In this document: positions 17,497 through 26,350 of the stretch, in pieces
Layout of the letters: each line of letters opens with the position of its first letter
Position numbering within the stretch: the first letter of the stretch is position 1
NCBI GenBank assembly: GCA_947498775.1
Contig: CANMLL010000007.1
Coordinates: 1 to 64,000 of the forward strand
Reading direction: 5' to 3'
DNA: 64,000 nucleotides
Source: an uncultured Aquimarina sp.
GTDB lineage: Bacteria > Bacteroidota > Bacteroidia > Flavobacteriales > Flavobacteriaceae
Position numbers and translations under genes: made by a program
The notes under the pieces: model-generated
What the model was told of the DNA's origin: nothing
Databases searched by the model: none
Seen by the model: the letters and a program-made list of their open reading frames with translations, nothing else

Positions 17497-18237
17497 TTGT
17501 CATTTATATTAAAAAAAGAAGTTCCTCTTTCAAAAATTATCCCCGATGATTATATAGATATTCATTCGCATCTTATTCCTGGTATCGATGACGGGGTAAA
17601 AACGATATACCAATCAGCCTACATTCTAGAACAATTTGAAAGGCTTGGTGTTAAAAAAGTAATTACCACCCCACACGTGATGCAACAAATATGGCCCAAC
17701 ACTTCTCATATAATTAAAAGTGGTTTTGAAGAATTACGCAACGTACTTCCTCCCTTAGGGATTTCAAAAATAGAAGTACAGGCAAGTGCAGAATATATGA
17801 TGGATGATTTGTTCTTTGAGCGAATAAAGAACAATGACATATTACCATTACACAAAAATTATATCCTTGTAGAAATGTCTACTTTTAGCCCTCCAATTAA
17901 CTTGAGTGAACTCCTTTTTGAAATCAAAGTTGCTGGATATATTCCTATTCTTGCACACCCAGAAAGATATTCTTTTTATCATCAAAATGATTTAAAAAAG
18001 TATGCCGAATTGAAGCAATCAGGGTTTCTGTTTCAACTCAATCTACTATCTCTTTCTGGACATTATGGAGATAAGGTAAAAACTTATGCTAAAAAATTAG
18101 TGGATCAAAACTACATTGATTTTACTGGTACAGACGTACATAACTATCACCATTTAGGGCTGTTAGAAGATGGATTTAGCCCTAAAATTGCTGAAAAAGT
18201 TACTGAATTAATGAAAAAAAACAAGATCTTTTCTTAG
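17497..18237 (+). CDS. CpsB/CapC-type PHP-fold tyrosine-protein phosphatase
   Basis: This 246-residue cytoplasmic metal-dependent phosphatase belongs to the PHP superfamily, of the group that dephosphorylates capsule tyrosine kinases. Metal-binding motifs are visible: DIHSHLIPGIDDG (His23, His25), TTPHVM, the conserved Glu in SAEYMMDD, AHPERY, and GTDVHN near the C-terminus. There is no ATG near the conserved start, so TTG at 17497 is used. Its stop codon overlaps the stop codon of the convergent Wzc-like tyrosine kinase, its probable substrate, by four bases. It has its own plus-strand transcription, separate from the kinase operon. Confidence 0.9.
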   Translation: MSFILKKEVPLSKIIPDDYIDIHSHLIPGIDDGVKTIYQSAYILEQFERLGVKKVITTPHVMQQIWPNTSHIIKSGFEELRNVLPPLGISKIEVQASAEYMMDDLFFERIKNNDILPLHKNYILVEMSTFSPPINLSELLFEIKVAGYIPILAHPERYSFYHQNDLKKYAELKQSGFLFQLNLLSLSGHYGDKVKTYAKKLVDQNYIDFTGTDVHNYHHLGLLEDGFSPKIAEKVTELMKKNKIFS

Positions 18238-20585
18238 TTTTTCTTATTACCATATCCATAACCGTAATTATACCCTGCGTGACTTCCTGCGGCATTAAGC
18301 AATACAGCAATATTTGGTAAACGCTTTTCGGCATAAAAACTTTGCGGCACATGCAAAATTCTCTTGTCCGAATATTTTTCGCGTACAATATATATACATA
18401 AATCCGAAAAATGTCCGATTAATAGTGTATCTGTTACCAAACTAACCGGAGAGGTATCTACAATAATATAATCATACTGTTCTTTAAGGTGTTCAAACAT
18501 GATAGCAACTCTTTCATGCATCAAAAGTTCTGCAGGATTTGGTGGTATCGCACCCGAAGGTATAAAATCAAATGAGTCTTCACCCTTCTCTTTATAAGTA
18601 ACATCTTTAGGCTTTAATTCGCTATTCATTATAAAATTGGTGAGCCCCTTGGTATCTCTTCCTTCCGGAAGATCTAAAAATTGATGGAACTTGGGATCTC
18701 TTAAATCCGTACCCAGATAAGCGATCTTTTTACCAGTAAGCGATAATGTTTTGGCTAGATTTGAAGAAACCATTGTTTTTCCTTCTCCTGAAACTGTAGA
18801 AGTAACAAAAATAACCTTGCCCTTATTATTATTTGTTCCTGCCATAAGAAAATCAAGATTTGTTCTTAAAATCCTAAATGCTTCACCAACTCCCGATCTA
18901 TCATTTTTAGAAACAACAATAGAATACTTTTTGTTCTTTATTTTTGGTATTGTTCCCAAAATAGGTAATGAAAGTACTTTTTCAAGATCTTCTATAGAAT
19001 TTACTTTTGTATTAAACAAATCTAAAAAGTAAATGGTTAAGAAGGGAATCAATAATCCCAGAAAAACGGCTCCTAAATAAACAAACTTTTTATTTGGAAA
19101 TGCAATATACGACCCCACCGTAGAAGCCTTATCTATTATTCTGGCATTTGCAATTGTAACATGACTTGTTAACTCTGCTTCTTCTCTTTTCTGTAATAGA
19201 TAAAGGTATAATTGCTCTTTTATAGTCTGTTCTCTTTCGATAACTCTTAAATCTTTCTGACGAATAGGAGCGGTATATATTTTACCTCTAAAATATTGAT
19301 CTTGTACTTTTAAGCTATTTAATCTGGCGTTTATTGAGCTTTTCAAACCATTCAAACCGCCTATCAAAACCTGTCGCAATCCATCTATCTGTTGATCTAT
19401 GTTTATAACTACTGGATTTTGCTCACTAGAAGTTCTGAGTAAACGTTTTCTTTGCAGAATTAGTCCATTATACCTTACAACTGTATTAGTTATTGTTGCA
19501 TCATTGAACCCTTGATTAGGAGGTATCAAATCATATCTACCTTCCTGGCTCAATACAAAATTTCTCATACTTTCTATAAGACCAAGCTGTGTGCTTAATT
19601 GTGATATCTCTCTGGAATTTTTAGAATCAATATCTGCAACTCTTTGTGTTTGGGCTTCTACATCATTTGTTAATCCAAATTTTGACCTATACCCAGCTGC
19701 TTCATCATCAACTTCAGATAAATCTCCTGATATTAGATCCAACCTTTCACTAATAAACAATGCAGTCTTAGCAGAAATCTGTTTTTTATTTTCAATTGTA
19801 GAATTATTATATTCTTCGACCAGCTTATTAATGATATCCTTTGCCTTTGCCTTTACAGGATCATTTAGCGATATCTTCACAATAGAGGATTTATTGCCTA
19901 CGGTTTCAATATCTATTTTACTTCTATACAATTGAGTTATAATTTCAACAGGAGAAACTTTAATCGTAATAATTTTTCCAGTACTTGATGCTATATTTTC
20001 TACATTGGGTGTTATCACAACATCTCCTATACTTGTATTGATATTTTTACCAAAAGAATATTCACTTAATTTATCTCCCTTTTTATTTACAAAAGAAAAG
20101 GTCGTAGCAGAATTAATGAGTACCCGAAAAGTTTTTGAACTATTATTAATTATTGAGTCGTCGGCCAATAAATTAATCTCAACTAAAGATTTAGGATAAT
20201 TCTCTATTTCTAATATCCTTCCCGTTGAAAAATATTGAATATTTAACTTTAGTTTATTTACAACATTGTTAATCAAAGTTCTAGATCTCAAAATCTGAAT
20301 TTCATTTTCTATTTTATTTTGAGTATTATCTAGTAATCCTAAGTCCTTGAACGCAGAGAGTTCGGATCCGCTCACACTTTCTTCTTGTGAAACTAATATC
20401 GTTCCCGAAACATTATATTGTGGGATAGTGTATCTAATATAAAGAAATGCTAATATTCCAAAAATTATTGTACAAAAAACGAACCAATACCATTTTTTTA
20501 AGTACCTAAAAACCTGATCTCGAAGATTGAAACTAGTCTCAATAGCATCAATGGTATTATTAGAAGTGGGGTTATTATTAAACAT
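18234..20585 (-). CDS. Wzc-type polysaccharide co-polymerase with tyrosine autokinase (BY-kinase)
   Basis: This 783-residue inner-membrane protein combines a Wzz-like chain-length domain (two transmembrane helices at about 30-50 and 500-520, long coiled periplasmic part, GNVR-like region) with a cytoplasmic BY-kinase domain. The kinase shows Walker A TVSGEGKTM (about 593-602), Walker A' TDLRDPKF and Walker B YIIVDTSP. The tail carries a tyrosine cluster (YNYGYGYG), the usual autophosphorylation site. It drives export and length control of the polysaccharide together with Wza, encoded 31 bases upstream. The partner phosphatase gene is convergent, with overlapping stop codons. Confidence 0.95.
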   Translation of the reverse strand: MFNNNPTSNNTIDAIETSFNLRDQVFRYLKKWYWFVFCTIIFGILAFLYIRYTIPQYNVSGTILVSQEESVSGSELSAFKDLGLLDNTQNKIENEIQILRSRTLINNVVNKLKLNIQYFSTGRILEIENYPKSLVEINLLADDSIINNSSKTFRVLINSATTFSFVNKKGDKLSEYSFGKNINTSIGDVVITPNVENIASSTGKIITIKVSPVEIITQLYRSKIDIETVGNKSSIVKISLNDPVKAKAKDIINKLVEEYNNSTIENKKQISAKTALFISERLDLISGDLSEVDDEAAGYRSKFGLTNDVEAQTQRVADIDSKNSREISQLSTQLGLIESMRNFVLSQEGRYDLIPPNQGFNDATITNTVVRYNGLILQRKRLLRTSSEQNPVVINIDQQIDGLRQVLIGGLNGLKSSINARLNSLKVQDQYFRGKIYTAPIRQKDLRVIEREQTIKEQLYLYLLQKREEAELTSHVTIANARIIDKASTVGSYIAFPNKKFVYLGAVFLGLLIPFLTIYFLDLFNTKVNSIEDLEKVLSLPILGTIPKIKNKKYSIVVSKNDRSGVGEAFRILRTNLDFLMAGTNNNKGKVIFVTSTVSGEGKTMVSSNLAKTLSLTGKKIAYLGTDLRDPKFHQFLDLPEGRDTKGLTNFIMNSELKPKDVTYKEKGEDSFDFIPSGAIPPNPAELLMHERVAIMFEHLKEQYDYIIVDTSPVSLVTDTLLIGHFSDLCIYIVREKYSDKRILHVPQSFYAEKRLPNIAVLLNAAGSHAGYNYGYGYGNKKN

Positions 20586-20616
20586 AATCTTTACTTTATC
20601 CTTGAAAAATTCAAAT

Positions 20617-21405
20617 CTAATTTATAAAAAGATTTAATGCTGCTAGGGTAACCCCTAGAATACCCAAAACAACAGGTGTTATATTGTCCCGACCTTTAGA
20701 AGTTTTAATCTTTGCTTTGTTCGGTTCTATATAAAGTACATCATTTTGAGCCAAATAATAGACTTGGGAGTCAAAAATAGATTTTGAAGTAAGATCTACG
20801 CGATGATATGTATTAGCACCTTCACTCTCCCTTATCACTACAATATTATTTCGCTTTCCTGTAATTGTAATATCTCCTGCTAATCCTAATGCTTCGATTA
20901 TCGTTATTCTTTCATTAGGTATACTATAAGAACCGGGGCGGTTTACCTCACCAATAACAGTAATTTTAAAATTTTTAAGTCTTACATTAATAGTGGGATC
21001 CTTTATGTAGATTAATAGCTTTTCTTTAATCATTTCTTCGGTTTGTACCCTGGTTAAGCCTGCTATTTTAAGCTTACCAAGAACCGGAAAATCTATATTT
21101 CCTTCTTCATCAATAAGGTAAGTGGGATTTGTGCCACCAACTCCAGATGTATTTACCCCTGTACCTTCGACAGCGGTAACTCCAGAACTTTGCATAAAAT
21201 TAAAAGGCCTCGCCGCCTCCATATCTGTGGCTGAAACCAAAATACTGAGTATATCATCTACTTTGAAAACAGGTGTGAATGAGTTTTTCGATACAATTTT
21301 TTCAAGATTCTTTGAGTCTTGAAAATAAACAACATCGACAGGTGTTTTACAAGAAAAAAACAATGATGATACGGTTAAAAAAAGTACAAATTTGTACAAA
21401 TGCAT
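20617..21405 (-). CDS. Wza-type polysaccharide export lipoprotein
   Basis: This 262-residue outer-membrane lipoprotein has lipobox FFSC with Cys19. It contains a Poly_export (SBB) domain (FKVDDILSILVSATD... VLGKLKIAGLTRVQTEEMIKEKL) and one SLBB segment (ITVIGEVNRPGSYSIPNERITIIEALGLAG). A C-terminal hydrophobic helix (VVLGILGVTLAALNLF) would be the outer-membrane barrel helix of Wza-type exporters. It is the translocation channel for the polysaccharide. The kinase/co-polymerase follows at 31 bases, so the two form an export unit. A -7-like element lies upstream at 21437-21444. Confidence 0.94.
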   Translation of the reverse strand: MHLYKFVLFLTVSSLFFSCKTPVDVVYFQDSKNLEKIVSKNSFTPVFKVDDILSILVSATDMEAARPFNFMQSSGVTAVEGTGVNTSGVGGTNPTYLIDEEGNIDFPVLGKLKIAGLTRVQTEEMIKEKLLIYIKDPTINVRLKNFKITVIGEVNRPGSYSIPNERITIIEALGLAGDITITGKRNNIVVIRESEGANTYHRVDLTSKSIFDSQVYYLAQNDVLYIEPNKAKIKTSKGRDNITPVVLGILGVTLAALNLFIN

Positions 21406-21436
21406 AGGTTAAGAATTTAATATCCCAATTAATTCA

Positions 21437-21444
21437 CAAAAATA
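21437..21444 (-). promoter_or_regulatory. Possible -7 promoter element for the wza-wzc pair
   Basis: On the minus strand these bases read TATTTTTG, matching the Bacteroidetes TAnnTTTG consensus, 31 bases before the Wza start. No clear TTG -33 element is found at the right distance, so this is weak. Confidence 0.3.
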
Positions 21445-21490
21445 TAATAATATTTAAGCTTGTTGTTACTTTTTGATAGAAAAGAAAGAA

Positions 21491-23419
21491 TTATACAAAT
21501 ACTTTTTGTTCTTTTCTTTGATTTCCTTTATTCTTTTTGTCAATACTCTCAAAAGTAGAATTATTAGAAATGTATTCCGGCACAATTTCTTTAAGTTTAC
21601 CTACTATTTGATGATCTTGATTAAATAAGTTCATGATGCATAAATCATCTATTTTATCTTTAACATTTGCACAATCATTATCATCAAATTTACTAATCAT
21701 AATTTTCTTATGATAAGTAGGTAACGTATTCTCTGTATCTGCTAATAATTCTTCATACAATTTCTCTCCTGGTCTTAGGCCAGTAATCTTAATATCTATA
21801 TCATTAGGATAACTAAGTCCAGAAAGTCTGATCATTTTCTTTGCAAGATCAAAAATCTTAACCGATTCTCCCATATCGAAGATAAATATTTCTCCACCTT
21901 TACCCATTGTTCCTGCTTCAATAACAAGCTGCGAAGCTTCTGGTATAGTCATAAAGAAGCGGGTTACATCTTGATGTGTAACCGTTAATGGGCCTCCTTT
22001 TTGTATTTGTTTTTTAAACAACGGTATTACAGAACCATTAGATCCTAATACATTACCAAATCTAGTTGTAATAAATTTGGTTTTACTAGTTTTATGAAGG
22101 CATTTAATATACATTTCTGCTACTCTTTTGGTAGCACCCATAACATTAGTAGGATTCACAGCCTTGTCTGTAGATACAAAAACAAATTTTTCTACCCCAA
22201 ACTCTGACGATAAATCTGCCAGTTTTCTGGTTCCTAAAACATTAATTTTAATTGCCTCACAAGGATTAGATTCCATTAAAGGAACATGTTTATAGGCTGC
22301 AGCATGGAAAACCATATTTGGTCTATACTTTTCAAATATTGTTTCCATTCTTTGGTGATCTCTAATATCTGCAACAATAGGAATGAAATTGGTAACACCT
22401 TTACTCAATAATTCTTGCTGTAAATCGTATAATGGGGATTCTGCCTGATCAACCAAAATAAGATTTTTATACTTATAATATGAAGCTTGTCTCACTATCT
22501 CGCTTCCAATAGATCCTGCTGCACCTGTAATTAAGATTGCTTTATTATTAAGCTCTTTCTTTATATTTTGATTCTCCATATTAATCGGAGCTCTTTCTAA
22601 CAAGTCTTCAATCTGAATTTCTTTTATTTGAGAGACCTCTAACTTACCATCAATCCAATCGTTTACAGCTGGAATGATTTTCACTTTTACAGGTAGTTTC
22701 AATAAGTTATCCGAAATCTCTGATAATCTTTTCTTACTTATATGAGGAATTGATACTACAATTTCCTTAATATTATTTTTAGTAACAAAACTTTGAGTTA
22801 AGACATCAGAAGCATACACTTTAATACCATTAATCGTTTTTCCTTTTTTCTGAGGATTATCATCTACAAAACCAAAAACAGATAATAACCTATTTGAATC
22901 ATTTGTTATGGCGGCAAGCGTAATTAAACCAGAGTCGCCAGCTCCATAAATTAAGATCCTAGAGGTTTCTCCTAGTTTTGATTTGATATAATAGTAGCAA
23001 TATTTAAATATTAAACGACTCGTGGTAAGCGTTATAATATTCAACATATAGTGAATACAAATAATAGAAACAGGTATATTTAATAACTCTGGAACTAAAG
23101 TAGATCTACTCAAAAGCATCAAAAATCCAGTAAGTGCTATTAAAATAGTAACAGACAGGAATAGATTATATGCATCTCTCATTCCTGTATGCCTCACTAC
23201 TCCTTTATAAGAACCGATCACTAAAAAACTCAATGTTGCCAAACCGGCTACAATTGGTAATTGATACCACATATTGGTAGTATCAAAATCTAATGTGATC
23301 CCAAATCTAATAGCATACGCCAAAAAGAAATTAAAAATCGTTATTGACACATCTATAGCCAACACTAACCATTTTGAGGCGTGTTTGTGCGAATTATTTA
23401 CTAGGTAACTCTTAATCAT
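21491..23419 (-). CDS. PglF/CapD-type nucleoside-diphosphate-sugar 4,6-dehydratase
   Basis: This 642-residue membrane-associated SDR enzyme has four N-terminal transmembrane helices, a first Rossmann-like region (ILIYGAGDSGL, about 153-163), and the catalytic SDR domain with GAAGSIGSEIVRQ (about 297-309) and STDKAVNPTNVMGATKR. The usual SDR Tyr is replaced by Met in the MGATK segment, as in PglF/WbpM 4,6-dehydratases. The expected reaction is UDP-GlcNAc to UDP-2-acetamido-2,6-dideoxy-4-keto-hexose. Its ATG overlaps the stop of the aminotransferase gene (ATGA, 23416-23419), which supplies the next step. This pair would make a UDP-4-amino sugar (inference from family). Confidence 0.94.
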   Translation of the reverse strand: MIKSYLVNNSHKHASKWLVLAIDVSITIFNFFLAYAIRFGITLDFDTTNMWYQLPIVAGLATLSFLVIGSYKGVVRHTGMRDAYNLFLSVTILIALTGFLMLLSRSTLVPELLNIPVSIICIHYMLNIITLTTSRLIFKYCYYYIKSKLGETSRILIYGAGDSGLITLAAITNDSNRLLSVFGFVDDNPQKKGKTINGIKVYASDVLTQSFVTKNNIKEIVVSIPHISKKRLSEISDNLLKLPVKVKIIPAVNDWIDGKLEVSQIKEIQIEDLLERAPINMENQNIKKELNNKAILITGAAGSIGSEIVRQASYYKYKNLILVDQAESPLYDLQQELLSKGVTNFIPIVADIRDHQRMETIFEKYRPNMVFHAAAYKHVPLMESNPCEAIKINVLGTRKLADLSSEFGVEKFVFVSTDKAVNPTNVMGATKRVAEMYIKCLHKTSKTKFITTRFGNVLGSNGSVIPLFKKQIQKGGPLTVTHQDVTRFFMTIPEASQLVIEAGTMGKGGEIFIFDMGESVKIFDLAKKMIRLSGLSYPNDIDIKITGLRPGEKLYEELLADTENTLPTYHKKIMISKFDDNDCANVKDKIDDLCIMNLFNQDHQIVGKLKEIVPEYISNNSTFESIDKKNKGNQRKEQKVFV

Positions 23420-24549
23420 CTCAATACATTTTTAATTACTGATACAATTCGATATAAATCATCTTCTTCAAGATTAGACCCGCTTGGTAAGCAAAGGCCA
23501 CGATCAAATAAGTCATCAGAAATTCCATTGAGGTACGCATTACAATCTGCAAATACAGCTTGTTGATGCATGGGTTTCCATAACGGTCTTGATTCTATAT
23601 TTTCTTCGGCTAAGGAAAGTCTTAATCCTTCCCTTAATTCGTAAGAACTAGTTTCTATACAGGTAAGCCATCTATTAGAATAAAATCCTTTAGGTTCTTC
23701 CAGAAAGCTTATTTCTGAAGAATCTGCAAGATGTTTTTTATAAAAATCAAAATTCCTTCTTCGATTAGCCACATGTTCATCTAATACTTGCATTTGTCCT
23801 CTTCCGATTCCTGCAGTAATGTTACTCATCCGATAATTATAGCCTATTTCTGAATGTTCATAATGAGGAGCATTATCTCTGGCCTGTGTAGCAAGAAAAA
23901 TTGCTTTCTCTTTGTGTTTTACATTTTTCGAAATTAAGGCTCCTCCTCCAGAAGTAGTAATTATTTTATTTCCATTAAATGAAAGAATTGCTATATCCCC
24001 AAAAGTTCCACACTTCACACCATGGTATGAACTACCAAGTGACTCTGCGCTATCTTCTAAAACAGGGATTCTATATTCTGAAGCAATAGCATGAATAGCC
24101 TCAACATTATACGGCATGCCGTATAAGTGTACGACTATGATAGCTTTTGGTTTTTTACCTTTTGATATCCTATCTTTTATCGCGATTTCAAGTTGTTCTG
24201 GACACATATTCCAGGTCTCCTTCTCACTATCGATAAATATAGGTTTAGCACCCAGGTATACGATTGGGTTTGCAGAAGCAGCAAATGTCATACTCTGGCA
24301 TAACACCTCATCGCCGGCAGAAACTCCTAAAAGTTTCAATCCCAAATGTAATGCAGCCGTTCCCGAACTTAATGCCGCCGCAGATATGCCGGTCATCAAA
24401 TAGGATTCAATATCCTTTTCGAATCCGTCTACATTTGGTCCGAGTGGTGCTACCCAGTTTGTTTCAAAGGCTTCTTTTACGAAATCTTGCTCTGTTCCAC
24501 CCATATGAGGCGAAGAAAGCCATATTTTTTTTGAATCAATTATATTCAT
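23416..24549 (-). CDS. PglE-like DegT/DnrJ/EryC1 sugar aminotransferase
   Basis: This 377-residue PLP-dependent enzyme is of the DegT/DnrJ/EryC1/StrS family. It starts IWLSSPHMGGTEQDFVKEAF with NWVAPLGPNVDGFE, a PglE/LegC-like N-terminus. The PLP lysine is Lys195 in SFNGNKIITTSGGG, and the PLP-stacking region EDSAESLGSSY is intact. It should convert the 4-keto product of the adjacent dehydratase to a 4-amino sugar. The dehydratase start overlaps its stop. Upstream lie 655 bases without a gene, containing the TACCCCTA element, so the leftward transcript (this gene through Wzc) may begin there. Confidence 0.93.
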   Translation of the reverse strand: MNIIDSKKIWLSSPHMGGTEQDFVKEAFETNWVAPLGPNVDGFEKDIESYLMTGISAAALSSGTAALHLGLKLLGVSAGDEVLCQSMTFAASANPIVYLGAKPIFIDSEKETWNMCPEQLEIAIKDRISKGKKPKAIIVVHLYGMPYNVEAIHAIASEYRIPVLEDSAESLGSSYHGVKCGTFGDIAILSFNGNKIITTSGGGALISKNVKHKEKAIFLATQARDNAPHYEHSEIGYNYRMSNITAGIGRGQMQVLDEHVANRRRNFDFYKKHLADSSEISFLEEPKGFYSNRWLTCIETSSYELREGLRLSLAEENIESRPLWKPMHQQAVFADCNAYLNGISDDLFDRGLCLPSGSNLEEDDLYRIVSVIKNVLR

Positions 24550-25204
24550 ATCCTCCCATTAAAAATGAACAATAATTCTCTATTGACTACAAATCATAAT
24601 CTATGATTCATAATCAAATTCTTTTTCATGACAATCTAAAAAACGCTGGAAGAAGGGGGTAGAAACTTCCTTTTGTTGAATTTTACTTCTAATACTTATT
24701 TTCCGATGCTAAAATAGTTCAGTTAAATCAATTATCAACTTAAAACTTTATTTTTTAGACAGAATGCTAAAAATATCGTTTAACAGTTAAATTTATCCTA
24801 AAAACACCCTAACAATACGTTAATACCGTAAGAAAAGTATGATATACATTAAAAAAAATACAAGTAAGACTAAATTAATACCTTTTTAATTATCCTTATC
24901 GTATACTAAAAACATCAAAATTTTTAGTATTAAACAACCCAATTAGTACTTATAAAATTTCATACTTACTAGTGACATCACAATGATACTCTATAATTCT
25001 ATCAAATAAGAGAGTTTAATGCCTGTTATTTTTAGGGGTATTTTCCCCCATCTACAAATCAACTATCACCACTACTTATCCGATCTACCACGCTAGTATA
25101 TGATAAACATTGGAACAATAACAGAAGGGAACGTATTGCTGATTTAATTTCTACATATGTCCACTAGAATGTATTTAAAAAAATAACTAAAAATAAACCA
25201 AAAA
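24550..25204. other. Long non-coding gap inside the polysaccharide locus
   Basis: These 655 bases hold no convincing gene on either strand. Two structures are visible: a 10-bp perfect inverted repeat (ATACTAAAAA at 24903-24912 and TTTTTAGTAT at 24921-24930), which could be a weak AT-rich terminator or leader hairpin, and the GGGG/CCCC element at 25028-25052. The gap should contain the 3' end of the cassette transcript and the promoter for the aminotransferase gene, but no TAnnTTTG element with a correct TTG partner was found. A small RNA cannot be excluded. Confidence 0.45.
25028..25052. promoter_or_regulatory. GGGG-N6-CCCC inverted element with TACCCCTA
   Basis: The plus strand reads TTAGGGGTATTTTCCCCC, with GGGG and CCCC arms around six bases. 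The minus strand contains TACCCCTA (25032-25039). The same 8-mer in a similar GGGG/CCCC arrangement recurs at 52701-52717, and alone at 55079-55086. It lies in the gap upstream of the aminotransferase-dehydratase-Wza-Wzc unit. It is probably a binding site for a shared regulator; the regulator is unknown. Confidence 0.5.
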
Positions 25205-26299
25205 CTACTTTTCATCATTCAATCTATAGAAGGGGAAAAAGCAATTTTTAAAATCTGTTTTGTGTACATGTACATACTCTTCACTGTTGTGAGCATGGCA
25301 TAATTCGTCGTAGACCTTTTGGTTGATTATTTTTTGCCCTGTTTTGAAAATTATATCTTCATCATTTGGAAAAAATGCTTTTTTATATTTATACAGCCCA
25401 TCATCATCTTCTCTCCCTCCACCAAGTACGTAATGTTCAATTCCTCTCTCTCTTGCCCAGTTCATAACTTCAATTTTTAGGAAATCGTTAGGCCTGGTAT
25501 AAAAATACTCTGAAAGTGTACCTCCCAAATAAGAATAGATTGTATTATTAACTGTCAAAATCAGTTCGGTAGAGATAGGTTTTGAATCTTTATAAACCAT
25601 AGCTATAATTGAATTCTCTTCATTTTCGGTAATCAATTTTTCAAAATAATCGATATAATGGAAAAATTGGTTATCTGCATTATTACGCTGCATGGTTAGT
25701 ATGTAAATATCATAAAAATCTTTAATTACTTCCAAGGGTATTGGATTGTAATATATCTCTAATGTAAGTCCATACTGGATTGACCTTCTATGATTGTTTC
25801 GAACTTTAGGTTTAAATTTGCTCCATTGTTCTTCTTCATTTACAATAACACCTTTCACATTTTTAAGAGCCGGTACCAGTGTTCCTGAATATAACCTGCT
25901 ATAATCGTTTAAACTAAATCGTATAAACTCAGTTATTACATTATTTTCTTTATACCAGCTATCTACATGTTTCCAAAATTCTACAATATTTTCATCTAGT
26001 ATTGCATCCTTAAATAAGGGTCCGCTATAACCATAAGGGCTCACAACATCAAAATATGATGTTTCTTTTTCATTAATTCTGATTTCTCTAAGAATAAATG
26101 GCATTAGAATTATGGGAGCATCTATACTCTTAAAAAGAAAATACTTGAGTTTGCTGTACGCATTATTAGTGAAATACGTTAAATATTCGAAAGAATAATA
26201 GGCATTATTATCCCACTCCTCTTTTAAGAGTGTTTTGTACTCTTTTATATCTAAATCACTTACAAGATTCTTTACTAATAATTCGTAATGTTGTTTCAA
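25205..26299 (-). CDS. FemAB/GNAT-fold aminoacyl- or acyltransferase
   Basis: This 364-residue protein resembles the FemA/FemB and BioF2-type double-GNAT family (Acetyltransf_6). Visible hallmarks are VRNNHRRSIQYGL followed by FYDIYILTMQRNNADNQFF, the core beta strands with SIIAMVYKDSKPISTELIL, and a C-terminal ARERGIEHYVLGGGREDDDGLYKYKKAF. FemAB proteins transfer aminoacyl groups; relatives in polysaccharide loci N-acylate sugars. It is the last gene of a leftward run that also encodes an adenylating enzyme and an acyl carrier protein, so it is a good candidate for the enzyme that moves the activated acyl or aminoacyl group onto the 4-amino sugar (inference). Confidence 0.78.
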   Translation of the reverse strand: MKQHYELLVKNLVSDLDIKEYKTLLKEEWDNNAYYSFEYLTYFTNNAYSKLKYFLFKSIDAPIILMPFILREIRINEKETSYFDVVSPYGYSGPLFKDAILDENIVEFWKHVDSWYKENNVITEFIRFSLNDYSRLYSGTLVPALKNVKGVIVNEEEQWSKFKPKVRNNHRRSIQYGLTLEIYYNPIPLEVIKDFYDIYILTMQRNNADNQFFHYIDYFEKLITENEENSIIAMVYKDSKPISTELILTVNNTIYSYLGGTLSEYFYTRPNDFLKIEVMNWARERGIEHYVLGGGREDDDGLYKYKKAFFPNDEDIIFKTGQKIINQKVYDELCHAHNSEEYVHVHKTDFKNCFFPFYRLNDEK

Positions 26300-26350
26300 G
26301 GGCTAAAATTTAGGTAGGTTTGATTATGAAAATAAATCACTGATTATTAA

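Noticed and set aside
25060..25165. Short open frame downstream of the GGGG/CCCC element that looked like a coding remnant
   Set aside because: Only about 40 codons, no suitable start, and no recognisable family.
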